Origin: CAZXCQ01 sp964639275
GTDB lineage: Bacteria; Desulfobacterota; DSM-4660; Desulfatiglandales; Desulfatiglandaceae
Assembly (NCBI GenBank): GCA_964639275.1
Contig: CAZXCQ010000002.1
Coordinates: forward strand, 1 to 64,000
Reading direction: 5' to 3'
DNA: 64,000 nt
This document shows, piece by piece, positions 8,799-17,659 of this stretch (positions are counted from its first letter, which is position 1; the number at the start of each line of letters is the position of its first letter). The notes beneath the pieces were generated by a model. It was not told where the DNA came from. It made no database searches and worked only from the letters and a program-made list of their open reading frames with translations. A program made the translations under genes and the position numbers.

Positions 8799-11287
8799 GA
8801 GCCCTTCTTTTTCTTGCCGGTACCCTGCTTGGGCCCCTTTGACTCCTCTTCCTCCTTTTCAGGCTTTTCTCCGAACTTCTTTAGGCCTTCAGCCAATTCC
8901 CTTAATTTCTGGTCAACCAGATAATTCACCGTCCCTTTGGGATAGGTACCATCGGCCTGTCTCTCTCCGGCCTCTGTCCCGGTCAGGATTTCTATCCCTT
9001 GATCAATGGTCTTTATCGGATAGACGTGGAAATCACCTCTTTCTATTGCCTTCACCACATCTTTTCTGAGCATCAGGTCCTTTACATTGGTCTCTGGAAT
9101 CAAGACCCCCTGTTTCTTATTCAACCCTTTTCTCAAACAGCAATCATAAAAACCCTCTATCTTCTGGTTGACGCCGCCTATGGCCTGGACCTCCCCCTTC
9201 TGATTCACCGAACCGGTAACGGCTATGTATTGCCTGATGGGGAGCTGCGAGAGGCTCGACAAAAGGGCATAGATCTCGGTGCTGGATGCGCTGTCACCGT
9301 CCACACCCCCATAGGACTGTTCAAAGGCAAGGCTGGCGCTGACGGTCAGTGGTTTGTCCTGGGCATATTTCTTGCGAAGATAGCCGCTGAGGATAAGGAC
9401 ACCCTTGTTATGGGTGTTGCCTGACATGTCGGCCTCCCTCTCGATGTTGATGATCCCGGCGCGGCCCATGGAAGTGGAGGCGGTGATCCGGGTGGGTCTT
9501 CCGAACATATAGTCCCCGAGGGCATAGACCGAAAGGCCATTGACCTGCCCCACCACCTCACCCTCCGAATCGATCATCAAGGTCCCGCGGTCGATCATCT
9601 CCTGAATATGCTCCTCCACCATGTTTGCCCGGTATATCCTCGATTCTACGGCCTCGTCTATATGCCTCTCCTTGACAACGAGTCCATTCTCCCGGCCTGC
9701 AAAGAAATCGGCCTCCCGGATCAAATCGGTGATTGCCGGGAAGCTGGTCGAGATCTTCTCCTGCCGCCCCGTCATACGGACCGCCTGCTCTACCAGTGCT
9801 CCCACGGCAGTCCTGTCAAAGGGTCTCAGCTTCTCTTCATCTGTCTTCATCTTGATAAATCGCGAAATCTGCAGGATGCTCTCATCGGTCTTGTCCATGG
9901 CGGTATCAAAATCGGCCCTTACCTTGAAAATCTTCTTCACGTCTTCGTCATAATGCAAGAGCATATGGTAGAGGTAGTCATCTGATACAACCACCACCTT
10001 GACATTCAGATCAATGGGTTCGGGCTTCAGGCCACTGGTGGTAAAAAGATAAAAGGGGTCATAGGTCTGGATCTCGAGTTTTTGGCTCTTAAGCGCCCTC
10101 TTGAGGCCCTGCCACACCCCGGGCTCGATAACGGCATCCAGGAGATTAAGCACAAGATACCCGCCCATGGCCTTGATCAAAGAGCCTGGCTTGATCTTGC
10201 TAAAATCGGTCCGCCACACGCCGGCACGGTCTACCACCCTTTCAATGCTCCCAAAGACATTCCGGTATGTGGGATAGGCTTCGATAATGACCGGAGGGCC
10301 TTTTTGCTCGCTGTTGTCCACCAGTAGATTGACCTGATAGGGTTGAAAGCGGTCTCCTTCAGGCAGAAGGGGTATGATGCCAGGGATCTGGGTTTGGGCC
10401 TGGGGCATAAAAATCTGGAGGTTATCGGCCATGTCTTCCAGCATGCCATTCAGGTACTCTTTGATCTGTTTGTTATCATATTTGTCGCTCACCCGTTCGG
10501 CCAGACTGGAGGCTGTTTTCATAAACATGACCCGATCCATCTCTTCCGCCTTTTCCTGAACCTCCTTCTGAAGATCCCGCAGTTCCAGAAAGATCTGATC
10601 GATCTCCTCCCGCAGCCGGATCTGTTTTTCCTTTATGGCCTCAAATTCATCCTTTGGAAACCGTCCCTTCTCCACCATGGCCTCAACCTGGTCGATGTGC
10701 ATCGGTTTTCCATCAATCAGGGGCATGACCTCGGGCCGCTTGACCGGTCCGACCTGAATGTCCACCAGGGCAAAGCCCTCTTCTTTTACCTTCTCATCAA
10801 GACCCTTGAAAAAGCTCTTCCCCTTAGCTTCGTAGGCCGCCATGATCTCCTTTTTGGTGTTGATATACTCCTGGCTCTCAAAGAGCTGGGGGATCTGTTT
10901 TTTCAGGGTCTCCACAAGGGCAGCAATGGCCTTCTTGAAAGAGATTCCCTGGCCCCCCGGGAGACGCAACAAGATGGGTGCCTCGGGGTTCTTGAAATTG
11001 TTTACGTAGCAGAGGTCCTCCGGGACCTTTCCATCCTTCGATATCTCTTTGAGTAATTTCTTGACCGTGGCCATTCGACCCGACCCTGCCGTTCCGGTGA
11101 CAAACACATTGTATCCCTGTCTGTCCATGCCCATCCCGAATTTGAAGGCCTCAACCCCTCGCTTCTGTCCAATGATCTCCGTCAAGGGTTCAAGGCCATC
11201 CGTCGTATCAAAAGGCAAGGTCGCTGGATCAAGCATCCACCTTAGCTTTTCAACCGGCACCTGTGCATAGGATTTATCTCTGGGCAT
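8795..11287 (-). CDS. Lon-family ATP-dependent protease (AAA_32/LonB-like)
   Basis: An 830-residue protein with an N-terminal AAA+ region and a C-terminal Lon (S16) protease domain, of the type annotated AAA_32/Lon-related rather than classic LonA (no LAN substrate-binding domain). The P-loop is GTAGSGRMATVKKLL, with Arg where Walker A usually has Lys. I believe GxxGxGR is common in this subfamily, so it need not mean loss of function. The Ser-Lys catalytic dyad is visible as GGVDGDSASS and, about 40 residues on, GGVNQKIEGF. A charged C-terminal tail (KFGEKPEKEEEESKG) ends the protein. It sits between hsp20 and the YkgJ-like gene in one minus-strand run, in keeping with a stress-response unit. 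Confidence 0.88.
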   Translation of the reverse strand: MPRDKSYAQVPVEKLRWMLDPATLPFDTTDGLEPLTEIIGQKRGVEAFKFGMGMDRQGYNVFVTGTAGSGRMATVKKLLKEISKDGKVPEDLCYVNNFKNPEAPILLRLPGGQGISFKKAIAALVETLKKQIPQLFESQEYINTKKEIMAAYEAKGKSFFKGLDEKVKEEGFALVDIQVGPVKRPEVMPLIDGKPMHIDQVEAMVEKGRFPKDEFEAIKEKQIRLREEIDQIFLELRDLQKEVQEKAEEMDRVMFMKTASSLAERVSDKYDNKQIKEYLNGMLEDMADNLQIFMPQAQTQIPGIIPLLPEGDRFQPYQVNLLVDNSEQKGPPVIIEAYPTYRNVFGSIERVVDRAGVWRTDFSKIKPGSLIKAMGGYLVLNLLDAVIEPGVWQGLKRALKSQKLEIQTYDPFYLFTTSGLKPEPIDLNVKVVVVSDDYLYHMLLHYDEDVKKIFKVRADFDTAMDKTDESILQISRFIKMKTDEEKLRPFDRTAVGALVEQAVRMTGRQEKISTSFPAITDLIREADFFAGRENGLVVKERHIDEAVESRIYRANMVEEHIQEMIDRGTLMIDSEGEVVGQVNGLSVYALGDYMFGRPTRITASTSMGRAGIINIEREADMSGNTHNKGVLILSGYLRKKYAQDKPLTVSASLAFEQSYGGVDGDSASSTEIYALLSSLSQLPIRQYIAVTGSVNQKGEVQAIGGVNQKIEGFYDCCLRKGLNKKQGVLIPETNVKDLMLRKDVVKAIERGDFHVYPIKTIDQGIEILTGTEAGERQADGTYPKGTVNYLVDQKLRELAEGLKKFGEKPEKEEEESKGPKQGTGKKKKGS

Positions 11288-11344
11288 CTATTACCTCCTT
11301 GCTCTTTTCCTCTTTCCCCAATTCATATAACAGAAGGGTAATAC

Positions 11345-11791
11345 CTACTTGATCTCGATCTTGACAAAACGGGCCCTCCTTGGCCTCGATTTGGGCAACA
11401 CGATCTCCAACACGCCCTGTTTCAATGTGGCCTTTACATCCTGGACCTTTACCTTGAAAGGCAGTGGGATGCTCCGGGAAAAAGAGGCAAGCCTCCTCTC
11501 GACCCTGTTGTAGTAGCTGCCATCCTGGACAATCTGCTCCTGCTTTGTTCCCTTGATCTTCAGACTCTCTTCACTCAAGGAGATATCAAGGTCTTTCGGG
11601 TCAATATCTGGTAGCTTTGCCTTAACAATAAGGGCGTCTTTGGTCTCAATGGTATCCACCGATATCCCTTCGGAGACCTTTCCCAGAAATAGGTTTACCC
11701 CCAGATCGGCCCAACACCGGTTGATGAGGTTATCAAGGTCCTTTCTGAGCTTGCTCATCTCCTGATTCTTCCATAGGATCAATTCCGACAT
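11345..11791 (-). CDS. Small heat-shock protein, Hsp20 family
   Basis: A 148-residue alpha-crystallin-domain chaperone that holds unfolding proteins without ATP. Visible are the alpha-crystallin strands (DALIVKAKLPDIDPKDLDISL, then SLKIKG), the ERRLASFSRSIPLP segment, and the conserved A-x-x-x-G-V-L motif as ATLKQGVLEIVLPK, followed by a short C-terminal extension. AAAGGAG precedes the ATG. It is first in a minus-strand set with the Lon-like protease 57 nt downstream, which makes chaperone-protease co-expression likely. The 185-bp divergent spacer to 11977 must hold its promoter, though I see no clear heat-shock consensus there. Confidence 0.92.
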   Translation of the reverse strand: MSELILWKNQEMSKLRKDLDNLINRCWADLGVNLFLGKVSEGISVDTIETKDALIVKAKLPDIDPKDLDISLSEESLKIKGTKQEQIVQDGSYYNRVERRLASFSRSIPLPFKVKVQDVKATLKQGVLEIVLPKSRPRRARFVKIEIK

Positions 11792-11976
11792 GGCAAGAAT
11801 CTCCTTTCACTCTTGCTAAATGGTTGATCAAGGCCACATTTGGATCTTGCTATCTTAGAAACAGGTCCTTCCTGATGCAAGAATTTTCTTTTCTCATGTC
11901 TTTCCAATTGCCTGAGGCCTTGACAGTTGATATGTTGTGGTAACCGTTTCTTAAATCTGCGAGGAGAAAAGACCCT

Positions 11977-12927
11977 TTGGATACCACCATAAGGCTTGGG
12001 ATCAGTGCCTGCCTCTTGGGCCAAAGGGTCCGATACGACGGCGGGCACAAACTTGATCGGTTCTTGAAGGACACCCTGGGAGAATATATAGAATATGTCC
12101 CTGTCTGCCCCGAGGTAGAGTGCGGCCTTTCTGTCCCCCGTGACCCCCTCCGGCTGGTGGGAAATCCTGAGGCCCCCCGCCTTGTCACGATCCTCGACAG
12201 CCACGACTATACAGCAAGAATGACCAAATGGGCAAGAATTCGCTTGGCCGACTTGAAAAAGAGGGAGATCTCAGGTTTTATCTTTAAGAGCAATTCGCCA
12301 TCCTGTGGCCTCCAAGGGGTAAAGATCCTCGATGAGAAAAACAGCACGGTGAGAAGGGGACGAGGGATCTTTGCCGGATTATTTGTAAAACACTTTCCCC
12401 TCATTCCTGCCGAGGATCAAAACCATATCCACAATCGCGGACAAAGGGATGACTTTTTTGATAGGGTATTTACCCTGAAAAGGTGGCGCAAAGGCCTTTT
12501 GGGGAAGCGGACCCTTGGGAAACTCATTGCTTTTCATGAATCCCACAGGCTCCTGATCCTCTCCCACAGCCAGAGACACCTTGCCATCATGGAAAGGGTG
12601 CTCAAGACCAAAAAAAGCGCTCCCGTCGATGAACTATACCCGGTCTACCAGGACCTGTTGGTAGAGGCCCTCAAACTCAAGACAACCCCAAGAAAAAATG
12701 TCAGGGCATTTCACCGCGCCGTGGGATATCTTGGAAAGGGGTTGGCCCAGGCAGAAAAACAGGAATTGATGGAAACCACCGGGGCCTATGGTAAAGGCCA
12801 TGTGCCCCGGCTCGTACCCACGACGCTCATCAACCACTATGCCCGGAAATGCCGTTGCCATGATCTCGACCAGGAGGTCTTTCTCCACCCCCATCCCATC
12901 GAGCTCCATCTCAGAAATCATGCGTAA
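11977..12927 (+). CDS. DUF523-DUF1722 (YbgA-type) protein
   Basis: A 316-residue two-domain protein. Residues about 5-150 match DUF523: GISACLLGQRVRYDGGHK, VCPEVECGLSVPRDPLRL, and FKSNSPSCGL with conserved cysteines. Residues about 190-310 match DUF1722 (YbgA-like): FHESHRLLILSHSQRHLAIM and ARKCRCHDLDQEVFLHPHP. The function is unknown; thiol or metal chemistry has been guessed for DUF523. The start is a TTG at 11977 preceded by GAGGAG at 11961-11966. It converges on the SDR39U1 gene. Confidence 0.8.
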   Translation: MDTTIRLGISACLLGQRVRYDGGHKLDRFLKDTLGEYIEYVPVCPEVECGLSVPRDPLRLVGNPEAPRLVTILDSHDYTARMTKWARIRLADLKKREISGFIFKSNSPSCGLQGVKILDEKNSTVRRGRGIFAGLFVKHFPLIPAEDQNHIHNRGQRDDFFDRVFTLKRWRKGLLGKRTLGKLIAFHESHRLLILSHSQRHLAIMERVLKTKKSAPVDELYPVYQDLLVEALKLKTTPRKNVRAFHRAVGYLGKGLAQAEKQELMETTGAYGKGHVPRLVPTTLINHYARKCRCHDLDQEVFLHPHPIELHLRNHA

Positions 12928-12944
12928 CGGTAAGGAGCTCCCTT

Positions 12945-13853
12945 TTAACTCAAGAGATCGCCCAATGCCTTACGCGGGTCAGAGAACTGAAACACAAAGC
13001 CCTTTTCAAGAAGCCTACGCGGGATCACCCTTTGTCCTTCCAGGAGGACCGAGCCAAACTCACCCATGAGTCCCCTGATCATAAACCCAGGCACCGAGGG
13101 CATAAGGGCGGGCCTTCTGAGTATCTCACCCAGTAATCTTGTCATTTCCATATTCCTGACCGGGTGGGGGGCGGTAAAGTTTATTGGGCCAGAGAGGTCC
13201 TTGGCAGCCATTAAGAAGAGATAGATCTCTACCAGGTCCTGCTCATGAATCCAGGACACCCATTGTCTTCCACCGCCGAGGGAACTCCCCAGATACCACT
13301 TGAAAAGGGGGATCATCCTGGCAAGTGCCCCGCCTCCCGAGCCCAGCACAATCCCAAAACGGCAGAGAAAAACCCTCGTGCCAAATCCCTCGGCCTTTAA
13401 TGCCTCAGCCTCCCATTCACGGGTCACCGAGGCCAGGAAGTCATCACCCGGGGGACTGCCTTCGTCGAGTAGCTCATCCCCGTGAGGGCCATAATAACCC
13501 ACCGCCGAAGTGCTGAATAACAGTGTCTCCTTGCCGCTTCGGGCAGAAAGGGCCTCCACCAGGTTCTGTGTCGTAAGGATGCGACTTTCCCGGATGGCCC
13601 TTTTTGTCTTATCTGTCCATCGTCTGAAAATGGAGGCCCCGGCCAGGTTTATGACCACATCGTGTTTGGCAACCTCTTCCTGCCATGGTCCCCTTTCAGT
13701 GGGATTACCCTCAAGGGCCCTGGCACCTTGGGGCAACACTTTCTCTTTGCGGGTCGATCGCGTCAGAATCGTCACCGGGTGTCCGTGATCCACCAGCCCC
13801 TTTGTGAGGATAGCCCCAACAAAACCGGTACCCCCTGTAATAAAGACCCTCAT
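12945..13853 (-). CDS. TIGR01777 / SDR39U1-family epimerase-like protein
   Basis: A 302-residue extended short-chain dehydrogenase with the NAD(P)-binding start MRVFITGGTGFVGAILTKGL and the family-specific stretches VINLAGASIFRRWTDKTKRAIRESRI, STSAVGYYG, DDFLASVTREWEAEA, and WISWIHEQDL-like (WVSWIHEQDLVEI). The C-terminal DUF1731-like end includes RVIPRRLLEKGF. Members are predicted nucleoside-diphosphate-sugar epimerases without a proven substrate. Its ATG overlaps the TGA of the upstream TIGR02757 gene (ATGA at 13850-13853), so it is the last gene of the rubredoxin-ferredoxin run. Confidence 0.87.
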   Translation of the reverse strand: MRVFITGGTGFVGAILTKGLVDHGHPVTILTRSTRKEKVLPQGARALEGNPTERGPWQEEVAKHDVVINLAGASIFRRWTDKTKRAIRESRILTTQNLVEALSARSGKETLLFSTSAVGYYGPHGDELLDEGSPPGDDFLASVTREWEAEALKAEGFGTRVFLCRFGIVLGSGGGALARMIPLFKWYLGSSLGGGRQWVSWIHEQDLVEIYLFLMAAKDLSGPINFTAPHPVRNMEMTRLLGEILRRPALMPSVPGFMIRGLMGEFGSVLLEGQRVIPRRLLEKGFVFQFSDPRKALGDLLS

Positions 13854-14689
13854 CGGCAGAAACCCTCCCGCTGAAGGTGCATATTCTTACATCTCATTAG
13901 AAACGTCGCGATGTCAGCATCATTTCGGATCCCAAGCCGGGTCAGCGCAAAATCATACCGGACCGGGTCACGGGGTTCTATCTGACTAAACGCACAGGTG
14001 ATCTCTCTGGCAGTCTGCATATCCGAGGATTTTCGATTTGTTAGTCTTAATAGAATCCCTATTCTATGCATATGGATATCCAGGGGAACGATTAATCTGG
14101 AGGGGTCCACCCCCCGCCAGCCCCCTGGGTCTACATTATCCTTACGCACCATCCAGCGCAGGAAGAGATTCAATCTCTTGCACGCACTCCCCTTTTCTGG
14201 CGAGGGCAAGAGGCTGTTACGACGACCATCAAAGGCTACCCCCAGCCTTTTCACCAGATAGGAAAGCGCCGGAATAACGGTCTCGTGGTCTTGCCTCAGG
14301 CCCGCCAGAAAACAGGCATGGAGAGAGCCAAATCGCTCGACCACATCCTTTATGCCGATTAGCATCTGGGCAAGCTCTCTTCCGGTCGTAAACCGGTGTC
14401 TGAAATTACGAAAGGCCCGCTTTATGGACGAAGCCCTTTCCAACCTCAGAAACTCGTATGGGGACGAACCCATCTTCATGAGGACGACAGACACGCTTTT
14501 CAGGATCTGGGCCACCTTCCCATACGCAAGGGAGGAGGCTATAAGGCCAACAACCTCTCGGTCATGAAAACCGGGATAGTGGTAAAGATATTCCAGTGGA
14601 TCCGGATGGATCCACTCGCGGGAATTGTAGTACGCATAAAGAGCGTCAAACTGTTTCTTGTTTAAAACGGGTTCGTCAGAGACATTCAT
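13850..14689 (-). CDS. TIGR02757 (DUF2400) family protein
   Basis: A 279-residue helical protein matching the TIGR02757 family, seen in Bacteroidetes and many anaerobes. Recognisable parts are DPLEYLYHYPGFHDREVVGLIASSLAYGKVAQILKSV near the N-terminus, and NLFLRWMVRKDNVDPGGW with the downstream L-IPLDIHMHRI. This last section is reminiscent of DNA glycosylase-type helix-hairpin-helix proteins. Function unknown. ATG 14689 is chosen over 14710 because it follows GGGGAG and forms an ATGA overlap with the ferredoxin stop, which implies coupled translation. Confidence 0.82.
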   Translation of the reverse strand: MNVSDEPVLNKKQFDALYAYYNSREWIHPDPLEYLYHYPGFHDREVVGLIASSLAYGKVAQILKSVSVVLMKMGSSPYEFLRLERASSIKRAFRNFRHRFTTGRELAQMLIGIKDVVERFGSLHACFLAGLRQDHETVIPALSYLVKRLGVAFDGRRNSLLPSPEKGSACKRLNLFLRWMVRKDNVDPGGWRGVDPSRLIVPLDIHMHRIGILLRLTNRKSSDMQTAREITCAFSQIEPRDPVRYDFALTRLGIRNDADIATFLMRCKNMHLQREGFCR

Positions 14690-14883
14690 TCGTCTCCCCA
14701 GGCGATGCAATCAGCGGGGCATATGTTGATCACCTCCTGGACCTCATCTTCAGGATACTTCTGGAGTTCTGCCACCTCAATCATACCTGTTTCTTCATTT
14801 TTCTTAAAGACCTTTGGACAGATCTCAACGCAGGAATCGCAGTCGGTGCAACGACTCAGATCGATGGCCGGGGTCCTTTTCAT
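14686..14883 (-). CDS. Ferredoxin, single [4Fe-4S] type
   Basis: A 65-residue ferredoxin. CTDCDSCVEIC (C12, C15, C18, C22) and the distal CPADC near the C-terminus fit the class in which C12, C15, C18 and the distal cysteine of ICPAD bind one [4Fe-4S] cluster, while the remaining two may form a disulfide. The second clostridial cluster site is degenerate. It lies downstream of rubredoxin and overlaps TIGR02757 by ATGA, making a small redox operon. It could serve IorAB or the CO dehydrogenase, but nothing in the sequence fixes the partner. Confidence 0.93.
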   Translation of the reverse strand: MKRTPAIDLSRCTDCDSCVEICPKVFKKNEETGMIEVAELQKYPEDEVQEVINICPADCIAWGDE

Positions 14884-14952
14884 GCCTCTCCTCCTATCCC
14901 CCTCTTAAAACAACCGCCATTCAGCCACCTGAGACACCCAGGGTGTCAGGAT

Positions 14953-14977
14953 AAAAAAGGGAAATAATTCCCCCTTA
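14953..14977 (-). terminator. Rho-independent terminator after rubredoxin
   Basis: On the minus strand AAGGGGGAA pairs with TTTCCCTT around a small ATTA loop (8 bp including two G-U pairs), followed by a run of T. It lies about 55 nt after the rubredoxin stop and before the ferredoxin gene, so rubredoxin may be partly or wholly a separate transcript. A second small palindrome, GACACCC-A-GGGTGTC, lies just beyond. Confidence 0.55.
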
Positions 14978-15030
14978 TCAGCATTGAGCTACCCCCCAGA
15001 GGCCTTCTTCAGCAGGGATGCCCGATCGGC

Positions 15031-15192
15031 CTACTCGGCCTTTTCAAACTGGTCTTTTTCTGCCCCACACACAGGGCAGGTCCAGTCATCGGGGAGGTCT
15101 TCAAACTTTGTTCCAGCGGCCACGCCATTATCTGGATCCCCTTCGGCAGGATCATAGATATACCCGCAAACAGAGCATTCATACTTGTCCAT
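15031..15192 (-). CDS. Rubredoxin
   Basis: A 53-residue rubredoxin, a one-iron electron carrier. The two knuckles are CSVCGY (C6, C9) and CPVCGA (C39, C42). In between are the family landmarks [19 protein letters not shown] and [12 protein letters not shown] 15192 is preceded by GGAGGGG. In anaerobes such rubredoxins pass electrons to oxygen- or peroxide-reducing enzymes such as rubrerythrin or rubredoxin:oxygen oxidoreductase, but none of those is in the window. It precedes the ferredoxin on the same strand, with a likely terminator in between. Confidence 0.95.
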   Translation of the reverse strand: MDKYECSVCGYIYDPAEGDPDNGVAAGTKFEDLPDDWTCPVCGAEKDQFEKAE

Positions 15193-15310
15193 CTCTCACC
15201 CCTCCTCTTTTAGATTCTGTGATTGGCGCTTGGTGCCATGCATCTGGCCTTCGACCAGATTCTTATAATTTTCCCAAAAAATCCAGCAAAGCTCAAGGCC
15301 TAAGGTCACC

Positions 15311-16108
15311 TTATTCCCTATACCCCTCTGGTACCGGCTGCCTGTCCACATAAACCCGGCTTTCATCATCAAGGGAAAAGCGTCCCCTGGCGATCATTTC
15401 GATGGTCACCGGAAATATCTGCCAGTCTCCAAGTGCCTTGAGGAGTTCCTGGTGTTGGCCCACCACCTCGCGCAGCCTCTCTTTATCCTGGGTCAAGATT
15501 GCAAGTGGTTGAGGGAGTTCCACAGAAAGCGACCTTGAGACCATCAACAGAGGCCCGGTATCCACGCCTTTATCTGTCCAGAGGGTAGACGAACGCAGTA
15601 CGCTTTCGCCGGCCACGATCGCATCCCGAACCGCCTGATCTCCCACATATTTTCTCCTGCCATCAGCCAGCCGTATCGAGAGATCAGCAGGGTGGACATT
15701 AACGCACCTCTCCAGGGTGATATAGCTCATATAGCCGCCAAGGGCAATCAGATCAATATCAAAGGCCTCTACCAGCCTCTTTGCCACCCGATCATATTCT
15801 CTTCTTGCCCTTAGCCCTTCTGCTGTCCGAACGCTCCTCTGCAAAGACCTCTGTCGATAAAAGGCACGGATATCATAGCTAAAATAGGGAAGCCCATTAT
15901 CGCGGGCAATTGCTTCTCCGGCACAAAGCCCGTCCGAGCGGTCGCTAAAGATAAAGATCACCTCAAAGGGCGATGAGCCTTCTCGCGCCCGTATGCGCTT
16001 TTCATGCTCGAGCAACCTCTCGACGTTTGTGCCCGAGCCAGACAAAAAGGCGGCGACCCGCATGGGTCTCCCCGCTTCTTCAGGATCAAAGATGGGGGTT
16101 AGGGGCAT
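15311..16108 (-). CDS. PurN-like formyltransferase-fold protein
   Basis: A 265-residue protein with the glycinamide ribonucleotide formyltransferase fold: RVAAFLSGSGTNVERLLEHE at the start, LIALGGYMSYI, the catalytic Asn/His pair in NVHPADLS, and the Asp of TDKGVDTGPLLMVS. It is about 50 residues longer than PurN, with extra sequence before the catalytic region (FYRQRSLQRSVRTAEGLRARREYD) and an unusual C-terminus. The key residues are kept, so activity is plausible, but the substrate may not be GAR. Start: ATG 16108 (after GAGG) or ATG 16063 (after GGGGAG). It lies 16 nt downstream of pgk. Confidence 0.65.
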   Translation of the reverse strand: MPLTPIFDPEEAGRPMRVAAFLSGSGTNVERLLEHEKRIRAREGSSPFEVIFIFSDRSDGLCAGEAIARDNGLPYFSYDIRAFYRQRSLQRSVRTAEGLRARREYDRVAKRLVEAFDIDLIALGGYMSYITLERCVNVHPADLSIRLADGRRKYVGDQAVRDAIVAGESVLRSSTLWTDKGVDTGPLLMVSRSLSVELPQPLAILTQDKERLREVVGQHQELLKALGDWQIFPVTIEMIARGRFSLDDESRVYVDRQPVPEGYRE

Positions 16109-16124
16109 GGGTCGACCTCAGTCC

Positions 16125-17417
16125 TCAATCCATCAAGACCTCCACAGGTCTCAGGCCATAAGGGCTTCCCTTTTCTATGGCCGTTAAGACACTTCCCCCG
16201 CCGGTAAAATAATAGGTGTCATGTGCATCGAGACCTGTCAGATAGATCTTCGGGCAGAGATTTCTCAGTTCTTGAAGGGTATCCCCCCCGGCAAACAGCT
16301 TCCAGGCAGAACCGTTGGATGCGATGAGACGATAAAGCGCCTCAGAGCCTTCAAAAAACAAGGGCATGAACCCCATTACGGCATTTACAAAGATGGTCCT
16401 GGCAGAACCTATGACATCTTTTATCCTTGGCTCTTCAAGCGACCGAGGGTCAATATCCAGGATGTAGTTGACTTCTTTTCCCTTTTTGAGCGTTTCGATC
16501 CCGACGGATCTATATTGACCCTCCACCCTCGCTTCGATGGTGTCTGACTCAACCAGATAAGGCATCTCCAGGACCTTATCTTCTTTACTGTCCATCTCGA
16601 TCAATTCCATTGCAAGGGATCGGTCCTCTTCGGTGACCCCCGCAATTTGGGTGTCATATTTGGCCGATAGGAATGCGTTATACATGAGGCCGCCGAGGAT
16701 CAAATGGTCCACCTTGTCGTAGAGGGATCTGAGGGGGCCTATCTTGGTGTCATATTTGGCCCCTGCCACAACCGCCACAAAGGGCCTTTCGGCATGTAAC
16801 ACCCTGTGGAGGTTTCCGATCTCCTTCTGGAGCAGGATGCCCGCAAAGGATGGCAGGCGAGTGGCGATATCATAGGTGGAGGCGTGGGGACGCCATGAGC
16901 CAAAGGCATCGTTCACATAGATGTCTGCCACTGAGGCCAGTTCGTCAGCAAGGACCTCCCTTTCCGGGCCTTTTGACTGCTCTCCTTGAAACCAACGGGA
17001 ATTGGGGAGGTAGATCATCCCGTGTCTTCCCTCTTTCAGATCCGAAATGGACCGGGTTATGGATGAATCAATGTGCAGGATCCCCTTTTCAGGATCTATG
17101 GGAAACTCCTGGACATGGATCTCGACGGGGAGTTTCTGCTCCAGGTACTTGGCAATGGGGCCGACAGATTGATCCTCCCGGCACACGATCCTTCCCGTCT
17201 TCTTGTCCCTGGGTCTTCCGACATGGGTCATCAGGATCGGCCTTCCCCCTTTTGTAGCAATCGCGTAGAGTGTGCCAATACTCGCGTCAATCCTGTAGGG
17301 ATCCTCTATCTTCCCCTTTTTGACCACATTGTGATCCACCCTGACAAGAACGACCTTGCCCTGCATATCGGCCTGCTGAATCAGTCTCAAGCGGGGATCC
17401 AGTTCGCCTTTTTCCAT
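16125..17417 (-). CDS. pgk: Phosphoglycerate kinase (divergent)
   Basis: A 430-residue glycolytic kinase interconverting 1,3-bisphosphoglycerate + ADP and 3-phosphoglycerate + ATP. Family blocks are present but altered: VVLVRVDHNVV (usual VRVDFNVP), ILMTHVGRPRD (usual L-SHLGRP), NDAFGSWRPHAST, VAGAKYDTKIGPLRSLYDKVDHLILGG, and GGDTLQEL at the nucleotide site. The C-terminal GGSVL stands where GGGA-LE is common. ATG 17417 is preceded by GGAGGAAGCC. The 100-N gap lies just upstream, and a second apparent start at 17572 is only the duplicated contig end. It is followed by the PurN-like gene and lies divergent to GT9. Confidence 0.85.
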   Translation of the reverse strand: MEKGELDPRLRLIQQADMQGKVVLVRVDHNVVKKGKIEDPYRIDASIGTLYAIATKGGRPILMTHVGRPRDKKTGRIVCREDQSVGPIAKYLEQKLPVEIHVQEFPIDPEKGILHIDSSITRSISDLKEGRHGMIYLPNSRWFQGEQSKGPEREVLADELASVADIYVNDAFGSWRPHASTYDIATRLPSFAGILLQKEIGNLHRVLHAERPFVAVVAGAKYDTKIGPLRSLYDKVDHLILGGLMYNAFLSAKYDTQIAGVTEEDRSLAMELIEMDSKEDKVLEMPYLVESDTIEARVEGQYRSVGIETLKKGKEVNYILDIDPRSLEEPRIKDVIGSARTIFVNAVMGFMPLFFEGSEALYRLIASNGSAWKLFAGGDTLQELRNLCPKIYLTGLDAHDTYYFTGGGSVLTAIEKGSPYGLRPVEVLMD

Positions 17418-17604
17418 TTGGCTTCCTCCACATCTTGAATTATAAGATTNNNNNNNNNNNNNNNNNNNNNNNNNNNNNNNNNNNNNNNNNNNNNNNNNNN
17501 NNNNNNNNNNNNNNNNNNNNNNNNNNNNNNNNNNNNNNNNNNNNNNNNNGGATCCAGTTCGCCTTTTTCCATTTGGCTTCCTCCACATCTTGAATTATAA
17601 GATT
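17395..17604. other. Assembly gap with duplicated 55-bp contig ends
   Basis: The bases 17395-17449 and 17550-17604 are identical over 55 bp and flank exactly 100 N. This is the pattern of two contigs that share a k-mer-length overlap but were joined as a scaffold. Collapsing the two copies joins the pgk start directly to its own upstream region, so no gene is likely missing. Reading frames that run through the N stretch are artefacts. Confidence 0.9.
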
Positions 17605-17659
17605 ATCTCTATCCGACCTCCAACGGGTCCCACTGAATGGAGCTAATAGGTTAGCTTAA

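Noticed and set aside
15210..15245. Sigma-54 promoter before rubredoxin (GGCGC/GGCACC words)
   Set aside because: TGGCAC is present but not the TTGC element at the right spacing; the match is a chance palindrome.
16125..17588. A longer pgk frame running through the N gap, and a second start at 17572
   Set aside because: It is translated from Ns and a duplicated contig end. The true start at 17417 has its own GGAGG and the family N-terminus.
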